From the NCBI RefSeq assembly GCF_008973755.1, contig NZ_WBOM01000003.1:1-64000 (forward strand): 64,000 bases of DNA, given 5' to 3'. The notes beneath the pieces were generated by a model. It worked only from the letters and a program-made list of their open reading frames with translations, was not told where the DNA came from and made no database searches. The position numbers and the translations under genes are program-made. Source of the DNA: Nitrincola alkalilacustris (GTDB lineage Bacteria > Pseudomonadota > Gammaproteobacteria > Pseudomonadales > Balneatricaceae). Below are positions 1 to 7,944 of the stretch, one piece after another; position 1 is the stretch's first letter; each line of letters starts with the position of its first letter.

Positions 1-375
1 CTGACGAAGCGAAACCGGGGTGTGGGACTGGCGGCGATCATCCGCGAGCTGAATCCTGTGCTACGGGGCTTTAGCAATTACTTCCGGGTAGCGAACTGCG
101 CAAGGGTATTGAAACAGGTGATGAAGTGGATACGGCGGAGGTTGCGCTGCATCCAGTTAAAGCAGTGGAAGAAGTCGAGCCGACTGCATCGTAGGCTGAA
201 GCAACTGGGTTACCGCCCGCCGTTTCAGTTTATCAAGATGCAAAGCTGGCGAAATGCGGCGTCACCACTGGCACATCTGGCGCTGTCCAATAGCTACTTG
301 CACGACGAACTGGGGTTGCTTGACTTAACCAAAGTGAAAACGGGTATCGCTGTCCCCGAGCTCGGGGTAAGTTAA
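1..375 (+). CDS. ltrA: Group II intron maturase/reverse transcriptase, C-terminal part
   Basis: The frame is open from base 1, so this is the C-terminal ~124 residues of a longer protein whose reverse transcriptase domain lies outside the window. What is seen is the maturase-specific X domain (GIIM type): a basic stretch beginning TKRNRGV, the ELNPVLRGFSNYF motif, and RRRLRCIQLKQWKK, all typical of intron-encoded proteins. The protein ends shortly after the X domain with no zinc-finger HNH endonuclease, so it belongs to an endonuclease-lacking class. It would help the intron fold, splice and reverse-splice into DNA. It lies in domain IV, directly upstream of domain V. Only the C-terminus can be judged. 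Confidence 0.85.
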   Translation: MTKRNRGVGLAAIIRELNPVLRGFSNYFRVANCARVLKQVMKWIRRRLRCIQLKQWKKSSRLHRRLKQLGYRPPFQFIKMQSWRNAASPLAHLALSNSYLHDELGLLDLTKVKTGIAVPELGVS

Positions 376-447
376 AGGCATGAGCCGTATACGAGGCCCG
401 TACGTACGGTTCTGTGAGAGGGATGAGGCGGTGACGCCTCACCCTAC
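1..447 (+). mobile_element. Group II intron, 3' portion (5' part outside window)
   Basis: The 3' end of a group II intron is visible. The maturase reading frame stops at 375. A canonical domain V follows at 382-413: GAGCCGTA pairs with TACGGTTC and the catalytic AGC is at 383-385. Domain VI is the hairpin at 419-445 with a GTGA loop (431-434). A441 lies seven bases before the predicted 3' end and faces A423/T424 in a small irregularity, as expected of the branch-point adenosine. The predicted last bases are AC (446-447), matching the AY rule. The intron sits on the + strand inside a permease gene read on the - strand. Its 5' boundary is off the window. The ribozyme 3' end looks intact, so the element may still be active. 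Confidence 0.85.
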
Positions 448-650
448 TCGATCAGTCCCAGTTCGGCACGCACCAGTTCAGCTGCACTGGCAGAGACATT
501 ATCCTGACCATAGCGACCGGCAGCGATGCGGTAGGCCATATCTCCCGGCAGAGAGCGCATCAGAATAAAGGTCAGAGTGCCGACCCCCCAGGCGACCATA
601 AATGCCTGAATCAACCGGCGCATCAGGCTATTCAACAGCGTGTGCTTCAT
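448..650 (-). pseudogene. Peptide/nickel ABC permease, N-terminal fragment split by the intron
   Basis: The first ~67 residues of a binding-protein-dependent (Opp/Dpp/Nik-type) inner-membrane permease. The N-terminus RRLIQAF followed by a hydrophobic helix with TLTFILMRSLPGD is the usual start of this family. The reading continues to RAELGLIE and then runs into the antisense group II intron at 447/448, where an intron-derived TAG ends it. A full permease is roughly 310 residues, so the rest should lie beyond the intron's other end. The ATG (648-650) overlaps the stop of the upstream binding-protein gene as ATGA, so the two were translationally coupled. Because the intron is antisense to the gene it cannot be spliced from the permease mRNA. 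The permease is therefore presumably inactive. Confidence 0.8.
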
Positions 651-2191
651 TTTGATGAGAGTTCCATTTCACTCAGAAAGTAGCTGCGCTCAAAGGGATC
701 AAAACGGAAGTTCTGAACACGCTGATTCACCGCTGTCTGCTGGGTATAGAAGGCGATGGGGATGAGTGGCAGTTCCTCGGCTATCTGTCGGGCTATCGAC
801 TGCGCTGTCTGACGGTAGATTTCGGCACTTGTTTCTGTTTTCAACTGCTCGATGGCGGTAGGCACGTAAGCGTTGGTCCAGTTCATGGCACCCCAGTCAC
901 CGCCTTGCTCAGAGCCGAAATCAGCTATCATCACGCCCAGTGGATCCGCGATAAAGCCGTAGTTACGGGCAATCAAGGCCATCTCCAGCGAACCATCCTG
1001 ATGGCCGGCTGGAATGGCGCTGGAGTTGGTGACCGATACATTGACCTCAATACCTATCTCGGCAAGCTGCGCCTGAATCGCAGTAGCCACAACAGTCAGC
1101 TCTGGACGGTCTGCGTAGGTGATCAGGGTCAGAGCAAAGCGTTCGTCATTGCGTGTCAGGACACCATCCGGGCCGGGAGTCCACTCCAGTGCGGCCAGTA
1201 GATCACTTGCTTGCTGCTGATCCTGAATCGCTGTTGGCAGGTCGTCCAGATACCAGTCTCCCAGTGAGGAGGGGACCAATTGGTTGGCTTCTGAGCCTGG
1301 TACCCTCAGAACAGCGCGGGCGATACCGCTTCTATCCAATGCCAGACTCAGGGCCTGACGTGCCTCTACCGGCCCCAGAAACGGATGGCCGCTGTTGATC
1401 TTGAGCAGAATCGTGCGCGGGATCAGATCAGAGTGGACTGCCACATGCTGTTCCCGATTGAGCATGTTGAGGCTGGCCGGATCAAGGGTAAAGGCGATGT
1501 CCGCCTGGCCGCTTCTGGCTTGGAGCACACGGCTCTCACCTCTGTGACCGGTCAGATACTCGGCATGGCTGATGGCAGCTTTGCCACCCCAGTATTGATC
1601 GAAACGGCTGACACCCAGTTTGTGTGGTGGTTGAAATGAGCTCAACTGATAAGGGCCAGTGCCCAGTAGCTGCTCCACCGAGCCATCTGCGAGGTAAGCT
1701 GCGGGGGAGAGGATGACATTGGCATAGTTGGCCAGTACGGCCGGGAGCAGGTTGTAAGGCTGTTGTAATCGTATAACCACTTGACCGGCATCAGCCTGTA
1801 TCGATTCGATCGGCGCATTGCTCAGTGGGCCATGCTTTTCCAGCGCGCGAGTCAGGCTATTCGCAACGCTGGCTTCATCCATCAGTTGGCCATCATGAAA
1901 CAACACCTGCTCGCGCAGTTGAAAACGCCACTCCAGCAGATCATCACTGACCTCCCAGGCAGTGGCCAAGCCTGCTTTCAGCGTGCCGTCCGCTTCGACA
2001 TCCACCAGAGTCTCAACGATTTGCATGCGGGTATAGATGTAGCCACTCTGTGAAGGATCCAGATTGGTGAATTCAAAAGGGCCACTGATCGACAGGGTAT
2101 CATTTGATGGCTGAGCCGGAAGCATTGCAGAAAACAGCAGACAACTGGAGCAGGTCAGTGCCAGCAGCAGTTTTGAGCGGATCTTTTTCAT
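647..2191 (-). CDS. ABC transporter substrate-binding protein, family 5 (peptide/nickel type)
   Basis: A 514-residue periplasmic binding protein of the SBP_bac_5 family (OppA/DppA/NikA type). The start has a signal peptide (KKIRSK, a hydrophobic core, a probable cleavage site near residue 26). The family signature is seen in GLATAWEVSDDLLEWRFQLREQVLFHDG (about residues 75-102, quoted in part), in GTGPYQLSSF and in the VEARQALSLALDR region. Its stop overlaps the start of the permease gene, giving one operon read on the minus strand. Ligand cannot be assigned from sequence: peptides, nickel or a metal-metallophore complex are all possible. A Zur-like site upstream favours a zinc-related ligand. 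The partner permease is broken by the intron, so import through this operon is probably lost. Confidence 0.85.
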   Translation of the reverse strand: MKKIRSKLLLALTCSSCLLFSAMLPAQPSNDTLSISGPFEFTNLDPSQSGYIYTRMQIVETLVDVEADGTLKAGLATAWEVSDDLLEWRFQLREQVLFHDGQLMDEASVANSLTRALEKHGPLSNAPIESIQADAGQVVIRLQQPYNLLPAVLANYANVILSPAAYLADGSVEQLLGTGPYQLSSFQPPHKLGVSRFDQYWGGKAAISHAEYLTGHRGESRVLQARSGQADIAFTLDPASLNMLNREQHVAVHSDLIPRTILLKINSGHPFLGPVEARQALSLALDRSGIARAVLRVPGSEANQLVPSSLGDWYLDDLPTAIQDQQQASDLLAALEWTPGPDGVLTRNDERFALTLITYADRPELTVVATAIQAQLAEIGIEVNVSVTNSSAIPAGHQDGSLEMALIARNYGFIADPLGVMIADFGSEQGGDWGAMNWTNAYVPTAIEQLKTETSAEIYRQTAQSIARQIAEELPLIPIAFYTQQTAVNQRVQNFRFDPFERSYFLSEMELSSK

Positions 2192-2274
2192 CGATCTATT
2201 CCTTGTAGAAAGTTTTCCAGGAGGTGATGGTAAGAAGTTGGAGGTGGGAGGGGAGTATAAATGAGAACCATACT

Positions 2275-2297
2275 TATTTGTTATGTTATAACAAAAT
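2275..2297 (-). promoter_or_regulatory. Candidate Zur box upstream of the binding-protein operon
   Basis: The core GTTATGTTATAAC (2280-2292) matches the gammaproteobacterial Zur core GTTATANTATAAC at 12 of 13 positions and is nearly palindromic. It lies about 90 bases upstream of the binding-protein start. A TATACT -10-like element for the minus strand lies at 2254-2259, so a repressor at the palindrome would cover the -35 zone. It is also upstream of the divergent DUF1244-moaB-moeA genes. Assignment rests on a motif match by eye only. Confidence 0.45.
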
Positions 2298-2372
2298 ATT
2301 TTCGTATAAGTTAATTCAATACGGATTCTGCATCGCCTTATTAAAGGGTGTGAAACCCTGTAGCCCCGAACC

Positions 2373-2404
2373 GCATATCAGGTTATGCTTTTTGTCTGAT
2401 ATGC
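2373..2404 (+). promoter_or_regulatory. Inverted repeat in the leader of the DUF1244-moaB-moeA operon
   Basis: GCATATCAG (2373-2381) and CTGATATGC (2396-2404) form a perfect 9-bp inverted repeat with a 14-base T-rich loop. It ends just before the TTGGAG ribosome-binding site of the DUF1244 gene. It could be an operator or an mRNA hairpin near the initiation site. It does not look like the large Moco RNA motif. Confidence 0.35.
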
Positions 2405-2420
2405 CTTTGGAGCCAACAAG

Positions 2421-2744
2421 ATGAAAGAGTTTGACACTAACACCCGGACAGAGCTTGAAGCGGCTGCCTTTCGTCGTTTACTGCAGCATCTGGATGACAA
2501 CAAGGATGTGCAGAATATTGATCTGATGGTACTGGCCGATTTCTGCCGCAACTGCCTGGCCAAATGGCTGGTGGCAGCGGCTGAAGAGCGTGGTCATACG
2601 CTGGATTATGAAGTGGCCCGCGAATACATCTATGGGATGCCCTACAGCGAGTGGAAAACCCTGTATCAAAAGCCGACCACGCCTGAACAGATGGCTGCCT
2701 TCAATGCCAGAGAAGCGCGCAAGAAGGCGGAAACGTCATCATGA
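2421..2744 (+). CDS. DUF1244 domain protein
   Basis: A 107-residue cytosolic protein that matches the DUF1244 family across almost its whole length. The signature is the run DVQNIDLMVLADFCRNCLAKW (residues about 29-49, quoted in part) with its conserved Cys pair, followed by YGMPYSEWKTLYQ. The family is small, helical and of unknown function; I do not assign one. The start is supported by TTGGAG eight bases upstream. Its stop overlaps the moaB start as ATGA, so it is the first gene of a coupled set with moaB and moeA. That places it with molybdenum cofactor genes, but many genomes carry DUF1244 elsewhere. Confidence 0.85.
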   Translation: MKEFDTNTRTELEAAAFRRLLQHLDDNKDVQNIDLMVLADFCRNCLAKWLVAAAEERGHTLDYEVAREYIYGMPYSEWKTLYQKPTTPEQMAAFNAREARKKAETSS

Positions 2745-3262
2745 GTCAGGAGCAGATACCACTGAAAATTGCCGTGCTGACGCTGTCGGATACCCGCACG
2801 CTTGAGCAGGACCGCTCCGGTGATACGCTGGTTCAAATGCTTGAGGCGGCTGGCCACACACTGGTGGCGCGCGAATTGATTCCGGATGATGTGTATCGCA
2901 TGCGGGCCGTTGTCAGTGGCTGGATTGCCGATCCTGAGGTGCAGGTGGTGCTGACGACCGGCGGAACCGGCTATGCCGGGCGAGATTCCACGCCCGAGGC
3001 GATGCGACCGCTGTTTGATACCGAAATAGAGGGGTTTGGTGAACTGTTTCGCCAGTTGTCACATGCCGAGATCGGCTCTTCCACCGTGCAATCCCGCGCT
3101 CTGGCCGGACTTGCCAATCGGACTGCCATCTTCTGTCTGCCTGGTTCGACCGGTGCCTGCAAGACCGGCTGGAACAACATTCTGGCTGAGCAGCTGGACA
3201 GTCGACACAAGCCCTGTAATTTTGTCGGCATACTGCTGCACGGCAAACAACTGCATAGCTGA
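2741..3262 (+). CDS. moaB: Molybdenum cofactor biosynthesis protein B (molybdopterin adenylyltransferase family)
   Basis: A 173-residue MoaB/MogA-type protein. The MPT-binding fold is shown by AVLTLSDTRTLEQDRSGD near the N-terminus, by VVLTTGGTGYAGRDSTPEA and by FCLPGSTGACKTGW near the C-terminus. This family adenylylates molybdopterin before metal insertion by MoeA. In E. coli MogA does this and MoaB is less clearly active, whereas organisms lacking MogA rely on MoaB. No mogA is seen in this window. It overlaps the DUF1244 gene by ATGA and is followed after 8 bases by moeA, so the product can pass directly to the next enzyme in the pathway. Confidence 0.93.
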   Translation: MSQEQIPLKIAVLTLSDTRTLEQDRSGDTLVQMLEAAGHTLVARELIPDDVYRMRAVVSGWIADPEVQVVLTTGGTGYAGRDSTPEAMRPLFDTEIEGFGELFRQLSHAEIGSSTVQSRALAGLANRTAIFCLPGSTGACKTGWNNILAEQLDSRHKPCNFVGILLHGKQLHS

Positions 3263-3270
3263 ACAGTGAG

Positions 3271-4476
3271 ATGATGTTGAAACCCGATCTGATACCGGTT
3301 GAAAATGCGCTGAGTGCGATGCTGCAAGCAATAGCACCAGTCACGGAAAGTGAAGTGGTTATGTTGGAGGATGCGCTGGGGCGTGTCCTGGTAGATCCGG
3401 CTGTGGCGCAGGTGGATGTGCCACCGGCAGACAACAGCGCAATGGATGGTTATGCGCTGAATCTGGAGGATTTGCCTGCAACTCTGCCGATCAGTCAGCG
3501 TATTCCGGCAGGCCAGTCTCCGCTGTTTCTGACCCCGGGGACCTGTGCGCGAATCTTTACCGGCGCAGAGGTGCCACCCGGTGCAAACTGCGTGGTGATG
3601 CAGGAGACAGTGGTCCTGACGGATGATGGAGAGATCGCCTTTCCAGAAGATCTTGGGCTGGAACTGGGCGAGAATATTCGCCCACGAGGGCAGGATGTCC
3701 GCGTTGGTCAACAGATTGTGGAGGCGGGTCAGCGGCTTGATTACCGCCATCTTGGTTTGCTGGCGAGTGTCGGTGTGGAGCAGGTCAGGGTTTATCGACA
3801 GCTTACAGTCGCAATTCTCTGTACCGGTAGTGAACTGGTACAACCGGGGCAACCTCTGCAGCCTGGGCAGATCTATAATTCTAACCGCTTTCTGCTCAAG
3901 GGTTTCTTGCAGCAAAGAGGCGTTCAGGTGATGGATCTGGGCTCGGTAGAAGACACGCTAGAAGCGACTGTGGAAGTACTCAAGCAGGCATCCGCCGCAG
4001 ATCTGATCATCTCCACCGGTGGTGTTTCGGTAGGTGAGGAGGACCATATACGCCCTGCGATTGAGATCCTCGGCGAGATCAGCCTCTGGCGACTGGCTAT
4101 CAAGCCGGGTAAACCCCTGGCTTTCGGTCAGGTGCAAGGCGCGCCGTTTATTGGCCTGCCAGGCAACCCAGTGTCCACTTTTGTCGGGCTTCAGCTTTTC
4201 GTGCAGCCTGTTCTGCGAAAGCGTGCAGGCGAGAGGGGTGCTTTGCAGCAGAGCTTGCTCTGTGGTGTAGCCGAGTTCAGTGCAAAAACACAGATTCGTC
4301 AGGAGTATCTGCGAGCAAAACGCACCTGGCGCGATGGCCGCTGGTATCTGGAGACCTATCCGAATCAGAACTCCGGCGTATTGACCTCAGCTGTCTGGGC
4401 CGACTCACTGGTGGTGATGCCGCCCAATACTCAGGTACAGCCGGGGGATGAGGTGAGTTTCTTTTGTTATGGATAA
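3271..4476 (+). CDS. moeA: Molybdopterin molybdotransferase (first copy)
   Basis: A 401-residue MoeA. It inserts molybdate (or tungstate) into adenylylated molybdopterin. Seen are the N-terminal MoeA domain with the PPADNSAMDGYAL motif, ARIFTGAEVPPGANCVVMQE, the central MPT-binding domain with ILCTGSEL and IISTGGVSVGEEDHI, then FIGLPGNPVSTFVG and a C-terminal beta domain. All conserved loops look intact. It is 8 bases downstream of moaB. A second, only moderately similar moeA lies at 13040-14341, so the two may differ in metal preference (Mo versus W), as suggested for organisms with paired MoeA proteins. That is inference. Confidence 0.93.
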   Translation: MMLKPDLIPVENALSAMLQAIAPVTESEVVMLEDALGRVLVDPAVAQVDVPPADNSAMDGYALNLEDLPATLPISQRIPAGQSPLFLTPGTCARIFTGAEVPPGANCVVMQETVVLTDDGEIAFPEDLGLELGENIRPRGQDVRVGQQIVEAGQRLDYRHLGLLASVGVEQVRVYRQLTVAILCTGSELVQPGQPLQPGQIYNSNRFLLKGFLQQRGVQVMDLGSVEDTLEATVEVLKQASAADLIISTGGVSVGEEDHIRPAIEILGEISLWRLAIKPGKPLAFGQVQGAPFIGLPGNPVSTFVGLQLFVQPVLRKRAGERGALQQSLLCGVAEFSAKTQIRQEYLRAKRTWRDGRWYLETYPNQNSGVLTSAVWADSLVVMPPNTQVQPGDEVSFFCYG

Positions 4477-4567
4477 GTCTATTAAGGCTGCCAGCGTGCC
4501 TGCTTCCGATGGTAAGACTTATGAGGTCGACTATTCCAATCAGAATGCTGTCTTCTGCAAACAATAA
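4469..4567 (+). CDS. Small open frame overlapping the moeA stop (hypothetical, 32 aa)
   Basis: An ATG at 4469 lies inside the last codons of moeA and opens a 32-residue frame beginning MDKSIKAASV and ending VFCKQ. The overlap with the moeA TAA is typical of translational coupling, and the frame is soluble-looking. There is no recognisable domain. It could be a genuine small protein, the remnant of a longer gene, or chance. Nothing else explains the 90 bases after moeA. Confidence 0.25.
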   Translation: MDKSIKAASVPASDGKTYEVDYSNQNAVFCKQ

Positions 4568-4596
4568 TCGACTGTAAGTTGAGCTCAACTACCCAT

Positions 4597-4659
4597 TGAG
4601 CCGAATACTTGCCATAATCGGCTCATAACTTGATCTGATTGGGTGAGGTATTCGGCTCA
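4597..4659. repeat. Inverted repeats overlapping the Fic gene start (possible operator)
   Basis: TGAGCCGAATAC (4597-4608) and GTATTCGGCTCA (4648-4659) are perfect 12-base inverted copies. A third partial copy, ATCGGCTCAT, lies between them at 4617-4626. The last copy overlaps the ATG of the Fic gene. The Fic protein ends in a winged-helix-like region, so autoregulation through these repeats is plausible. The outer arms could also form an mRNA hairpin hiding the start codon. Confidence 0.5.
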
Positions 4660-5786
4660 TGTACATATGGGAACAACCCGACTGGCCACATTTTATCTGG
4701 GATGAGGTGATTCTCAAACCTAAATTGGACACTGTACGACTGTTGCAGGGTCGGTTGCTGGGTCGTACAGAAGTTGTCCCCGAGCAGGCAGGACTGGACG
4801 TGGAGATGGATGCGCTGATCCAGAACGCAATCCGCACCAGTGAGATTGAGGGTGAGCACCTGGATGTGGGCTCTGTGCGTTCGTCGGTTGCGCGTCACCT
4901 GGGTCTGGAGCGGGCTGGAATATCGGGCAGAACCACGCCAGAGTCCGAGTCGTTGGTCAGGTTGTTACTTGAAGCTACGCACCAACCAGATGAGTCTCTG
5001 TCTTGCGAACAGCTTTGCCAGTGGCAATCCATGCTTTTCCCTCATGGCCCCGGTCTGTTGCTCAAAATCCGTGTAGGAGAGCTGCGTGGCGAACAGCCCA
5101 TGCAGGTGGTTTCCGGTCGATTGGATCGGCCCAAAGTGCACTTTGAGGCGCCTCCCCGGCATGGCCTTGATAATGAGGTGAATGCGTTTATTGAGTGGTT
5201 CAATCATCCTCCTGCCGGATTGGATTATCTGCTACGTGCAGGGATCGCTCATCTTTGGCTGATCACTCTGCACCCCTTCGATGACGGAAATGGGCGTGTC
5301 ACTCGTGCTGTGACGGACCGGGCACTGGCACAGGCTGAACGGCAGTCTGTACGCTTTTACTCCTTGAGTGCTGCCATTATGGCTCGTCGCCATGCCTACT
5401 ACGATCATCTTGAGCAGGCTCAGAGTGGCGGTCTGGATATTACTCGGTGGCTTGCCTGGTTTCTGGATACATTGGAAGAGGCCTTGCAGGATGCACTGTT
5501 ACGAGTGGCGCGGGTATTGGTCAAAGCACGGTTCTGGCAGCGCCATGCCACTACAGTATTGAACGAGCGACAGATTAAAGTGCTGAACCGGTTGCTGGAT
5601 ACTGCTGGTGAGGCGTTTGAGCAGGGTATCAATGCCCGTAAGTATCAGTCTCTGGCCAAGGTCAGTAAGGCCACAGCGACAAGGGATCTGGCAGAGCTTT
5701 TAGACAAGGGTTGTTTGTGTAAACTGCCTGGAGGGGGGCGCAGTACTCGTTATGCTATTGCGATTGAAAGCATGGAAAATGAGTAA
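4659..5786 (+). CDS. Fic family protein (AMP-transferase) with DUF4172 N-terminus
   Basis: A 375-residue Fic protein. The N-terminal DUF4172-like segment starts MYIWEQPDWPHFIWD. The catalytic motif HPFDDGNGRVTR is complete, with the active-site His and both phosphate-binding Arg/Asn positions. The inhibitory helix motif TSEIEG, matching [S/T]xxxE[G/N], lies N-terminal of the Fic core at about residues 53-60. This makes it a class II, self-inhibited Fic enzyme. The last ~70 residues look like a winged helix-turn-helix (KVSKATATRDLAELLDKG). Such proteins transfer AMP from ATP to a target hydroxyl; the target here is unknown. It interrupts the molybdenum cofactor genes and is probably an independent cargo gene. 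No separate antitoxin is seen. Confidence 0.92.
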   Translation: MYIWEQPDWPHFIWDEVILKPKLDTVRLLQGRLLGRTEVVPEQAGLDVEMDALIQNAIRTSEIEGEHLDVGSVRSSVARHLGLERAGISGRTTPESESLVRLLLEATHQPDESLSCEQLCQWQSMLFPHGPGLLLKIRVGELRGEQPMQVVSGRLDRPKVHFEAPPRHGLDNEVNAFIEWFNHPPAGLDYLLRAGIAHLWLITLHPFDDGNGRVTRAVTDRALAQAERQSVRFYSLSAAIMARRHAYYDHLEQAQSGGLDITRWLAWFLDTLEEALQDALLRVARVLVKARFWQRHATTVLNERQIKVLNRLLDTAGEAFEQGINARKYQSLAKVSKATATRDLAELLDKGCLCKLPGGGRSTRYAIAIESMENE

Positions 5787-5855
5787 GTAATGCCAGTCCT
5801 GCAAGTACTGACTTTTAATTTATCCAGAGGATAGTCTCAATTGTAACAACTTCGC

Positions 5856-7943
5856 TCAAGCCACTCCCAGCCCAGCAAGCAACTGCTGCATGGTGGCTTC
5901 ATCATCGTGGCGGATCAGCGCTTTTGCTCTGAGCAGAACGGTGAAGGTGCTGCCATGGCCCGGGGTGGATTTGACTCGCAGGTCACCACCATAACGGCGC
6001 GTCAGGCTGCGGCTGATCGACAACCCCAGGCCGTTGCCGCCCTCGCGTGTGGTAAAGAAAGGGTCGAAGATCTTGTCCAGCACCGCTTCACTTATCCCCT
6101 GGCCATAATCCTCAACATGAATGCAGACCCCCTCGGCACCATCCGGTGCATGCCAGGGGCGGGTGCGGACAAGGATATCGCCAGTGTGCTCCATGGCATT
6201 GGCTGCATTCAGCAGCAGATTGATCAACACCTGCTGTATCTGCTGGCGGTTACCTTCAACATCGCAGATCTCGGTAAAGTCCAACGCTATGCCGATCCCT
6301 TTCTTGTCCAGAGCATGGCGCACCAGCGCTTCGGTATCCTCAATGGTGCGGTTGATATCGATCACCTGCAACTGATCAATCACCTGATCGGGGCGACTGT
6401 ATTGCAGCAGATTATTGATGATCGCCTGGATACGGTAAACCTGTTCGATAACAGTATCGATCTCCTCCTGCACATCGGCCGCATCTGGTCCGAGCTCCGC
6501 CTGGAGCAGGTCCATATGACCCAGAATTACGGCTGCGGGATTGTTGATCTCATGCGCGATGCCAGCGGTCAGCTCGCCCAGCACGGCCAGTTTCTCTTTG
6601 GTGAAGAGCTCTTCGCGGGTCGCCTTGAGCAGTTCAATATGCTCCTCCAGCTCCAGTGTCTTGCGTGTCAGACTCAGCGTGCGCTCTTCGACCAGATGCT
6701 CCAGACGTTCGGCAGACTGACGGATGGTGGACTGGCGTGCATCCAGCTCATTCAGCATCGCATCGAAGTGGTGGGCGAGATCGGCCATCTCATCCCCTGT
6801 TTCTAAACGTCCAATGCGTGCCTGATTATTGCCGGCTCGGACTTCCATGACAGACTGGTGTATCCGCTTAACCGGGGCGAAGAGTCGGCTGGCACTTCGC
6901 CAGACCAGTAATGCCGAAATCAGCAAAATAATCGCCAGTATGGCGCCCAGTTCCAGAAGTGTGCGCAGGTAGGCGCGGATAAAGGGTCCTTCCGAAAAGC
7001 CGGCATAGAGTACGCCGATCAACTGGTTGTGCAGATCATAGATCGGTTCATAGGCGCTGACATACCAGTCGCTGACAACAAAGGCGCGATCCAGCCACAT
7101 CAACTCCTCGCCCAGCACTCGGTTGTATACCTCTTCGGATATGCGGGTACCGATGGCGCGTTCCTGCAGCGTGTCCGTCAATTGTGAACCGGGTGCCGGC
7201 ACATTAGTCGTGATACGGGTGTCATCCAGAAACAGGGTAACGGTTCCGATACCGCCTTCAGGCAGTGTGTCGGGGCCATAGACCAGCTCGCGGATGGTAT
7301 CCACAAACTGCAGATTGTGATTCAGCATCACGCCGCCATCCAGCAGATATGCCGGGTCGCCATTGGCATCAAAAACAGGATAGAGGGTACGGACAAACAT
7401 GGCTCGTGTTTCACGAGACTTATCAGATGGGCGAGCACGTGGTGTCGGAACAACCTGAATGGTGGCCTGCTCGGCCAGATCCGGATGAACTCGCTGCATC
7501 TCATCCTGCTCAATAACAGACAACCCTTTGATACCTTTGCCTTCAAGAGCCTGAGCGATCAGTGGTGCCAGACTGGGTTCGTTCTGCCGTGCCTGTTCCA
7601 GTTGTTGCATATCCAGCAGACGAAGAAAATCAAAATCATGGCGATCGCGAATCTGGTTTACCAGTGCATTCAGCAAGGGGCGTTGCTCATCTGTCAGATT
7701 TTTGTGCACGTGCCAGGCATTGCTCAACTGTTGCAGCCGCTCAAGCTGCCGATTCTGCATCATCTGCAGGGTGCTTCTGGCTACCGACAGGTCTGCCGCC
7801 ACTTTCATGTAGAGTTGGCGATTGACATAGCTGCTGGTCCAGTAAGCGGTCAAACCGATCAAGGCCAGAAGTGTCAGCACAATGGGAATCAGTGTCAGCG
7901 TCAGCAGCTTACCCTTGACGGACTGATGAAGTGGGAGAGACAT
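5856..7943 (-). CDS. Sensor histidine kinase with periplasmic Cache-type domain
   Basis: A 695-residue membrane kinase. One transmembrane helix lies at about 12-35, a large periplasmic Cache-like sensor at about 40-325, a second helix at about 328-350, then HAMP (350-400) and a coiled coil. The H-box GIAHEINNP has the phosphorylated His at 464. N-box (NLLLNAANAM), G1 and G2 (GNGLGLS) ATP-binding motifs follow. It is of the NtrB/DctB-like class that pairs with sigma-54 activators. It starts one base after the response regulator stop, so both form one operon, divergent from tupA. The signal is unknown. Its position next to the tungstate transporter hints at anion sensing, but DctB-like kinases often sense carboxylates. 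Confidence 0.93.
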   Translation of the reverse strand: MSLPLHQSVKGKLLTLTLIPIVLTLLALIGLTAYWTSSYVNRQLYMKVAADLSVARSTLQMMQNRQLERLQQLSNAWHVHKNLTDEQRPLLNALVNQIRDRHDFDFLRLLDMQQLEQARQNEPSLAPLIAQALEGKGIKGLSVIEQDEMQRVHPDLAEQATIQVVPTPRARPSDKSRETRAMFVRTLYPVFDANGDPAYLLDGGVMLNHNLQFVDTIRELVYGPDTLPEGGIGTVTLFLDDTRITTNVPAPGSQLTDTLQERAIGTRISEEVYNRVLGEELMWLDRAFVVSDWYVSAYEPIYDLHNQLIGVLYAGFSEGPFIRAYLRTLLELGAILAIILLISALLVWRSASRLFAPVKRIHQSVMEVRAGNNQARIGRLETGDEMADLAHHFDAMLNELDARQSTIRQSAERLEHLVEERTLSLTRKTLELEEHIELLKATREELFTKEKLAVLGELTAGIAHEINNPAAVILGHMDLLQAELGPDAADVQEEIDTVIEQVYRIQAIINNLLQYSRPDQVIDQLQVIDINRTIEDTEALVRHALDKKGIGIALDFTEICDVEGNRQQIQQVLINLLLNAANAMEHTGDILVRTRPWHAPDGAEGVCIHVEDYGQGISEAVLDKIFDPFFTTREGGNGLGLSISRSLTRRYGGDLRVKSTPGHGSTFTVLLRAKALIRHDDEATMQQLLAGLGVA

Positions 7944-7944
7944 T

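Noticed and set aside
2971-3915. Minus-strand frame of 314 residues
   Set aside because: It lies wholly across the moaB 3' part and moeA on the other strand, has no motif, and is rich in Arg/Gln/Cys as antisense frames are.
5907-6806. Plus-strand frame of 299 residues inside the kinase gene
   Set aside because: It is antisense to conserved kinase domains, with no family features.
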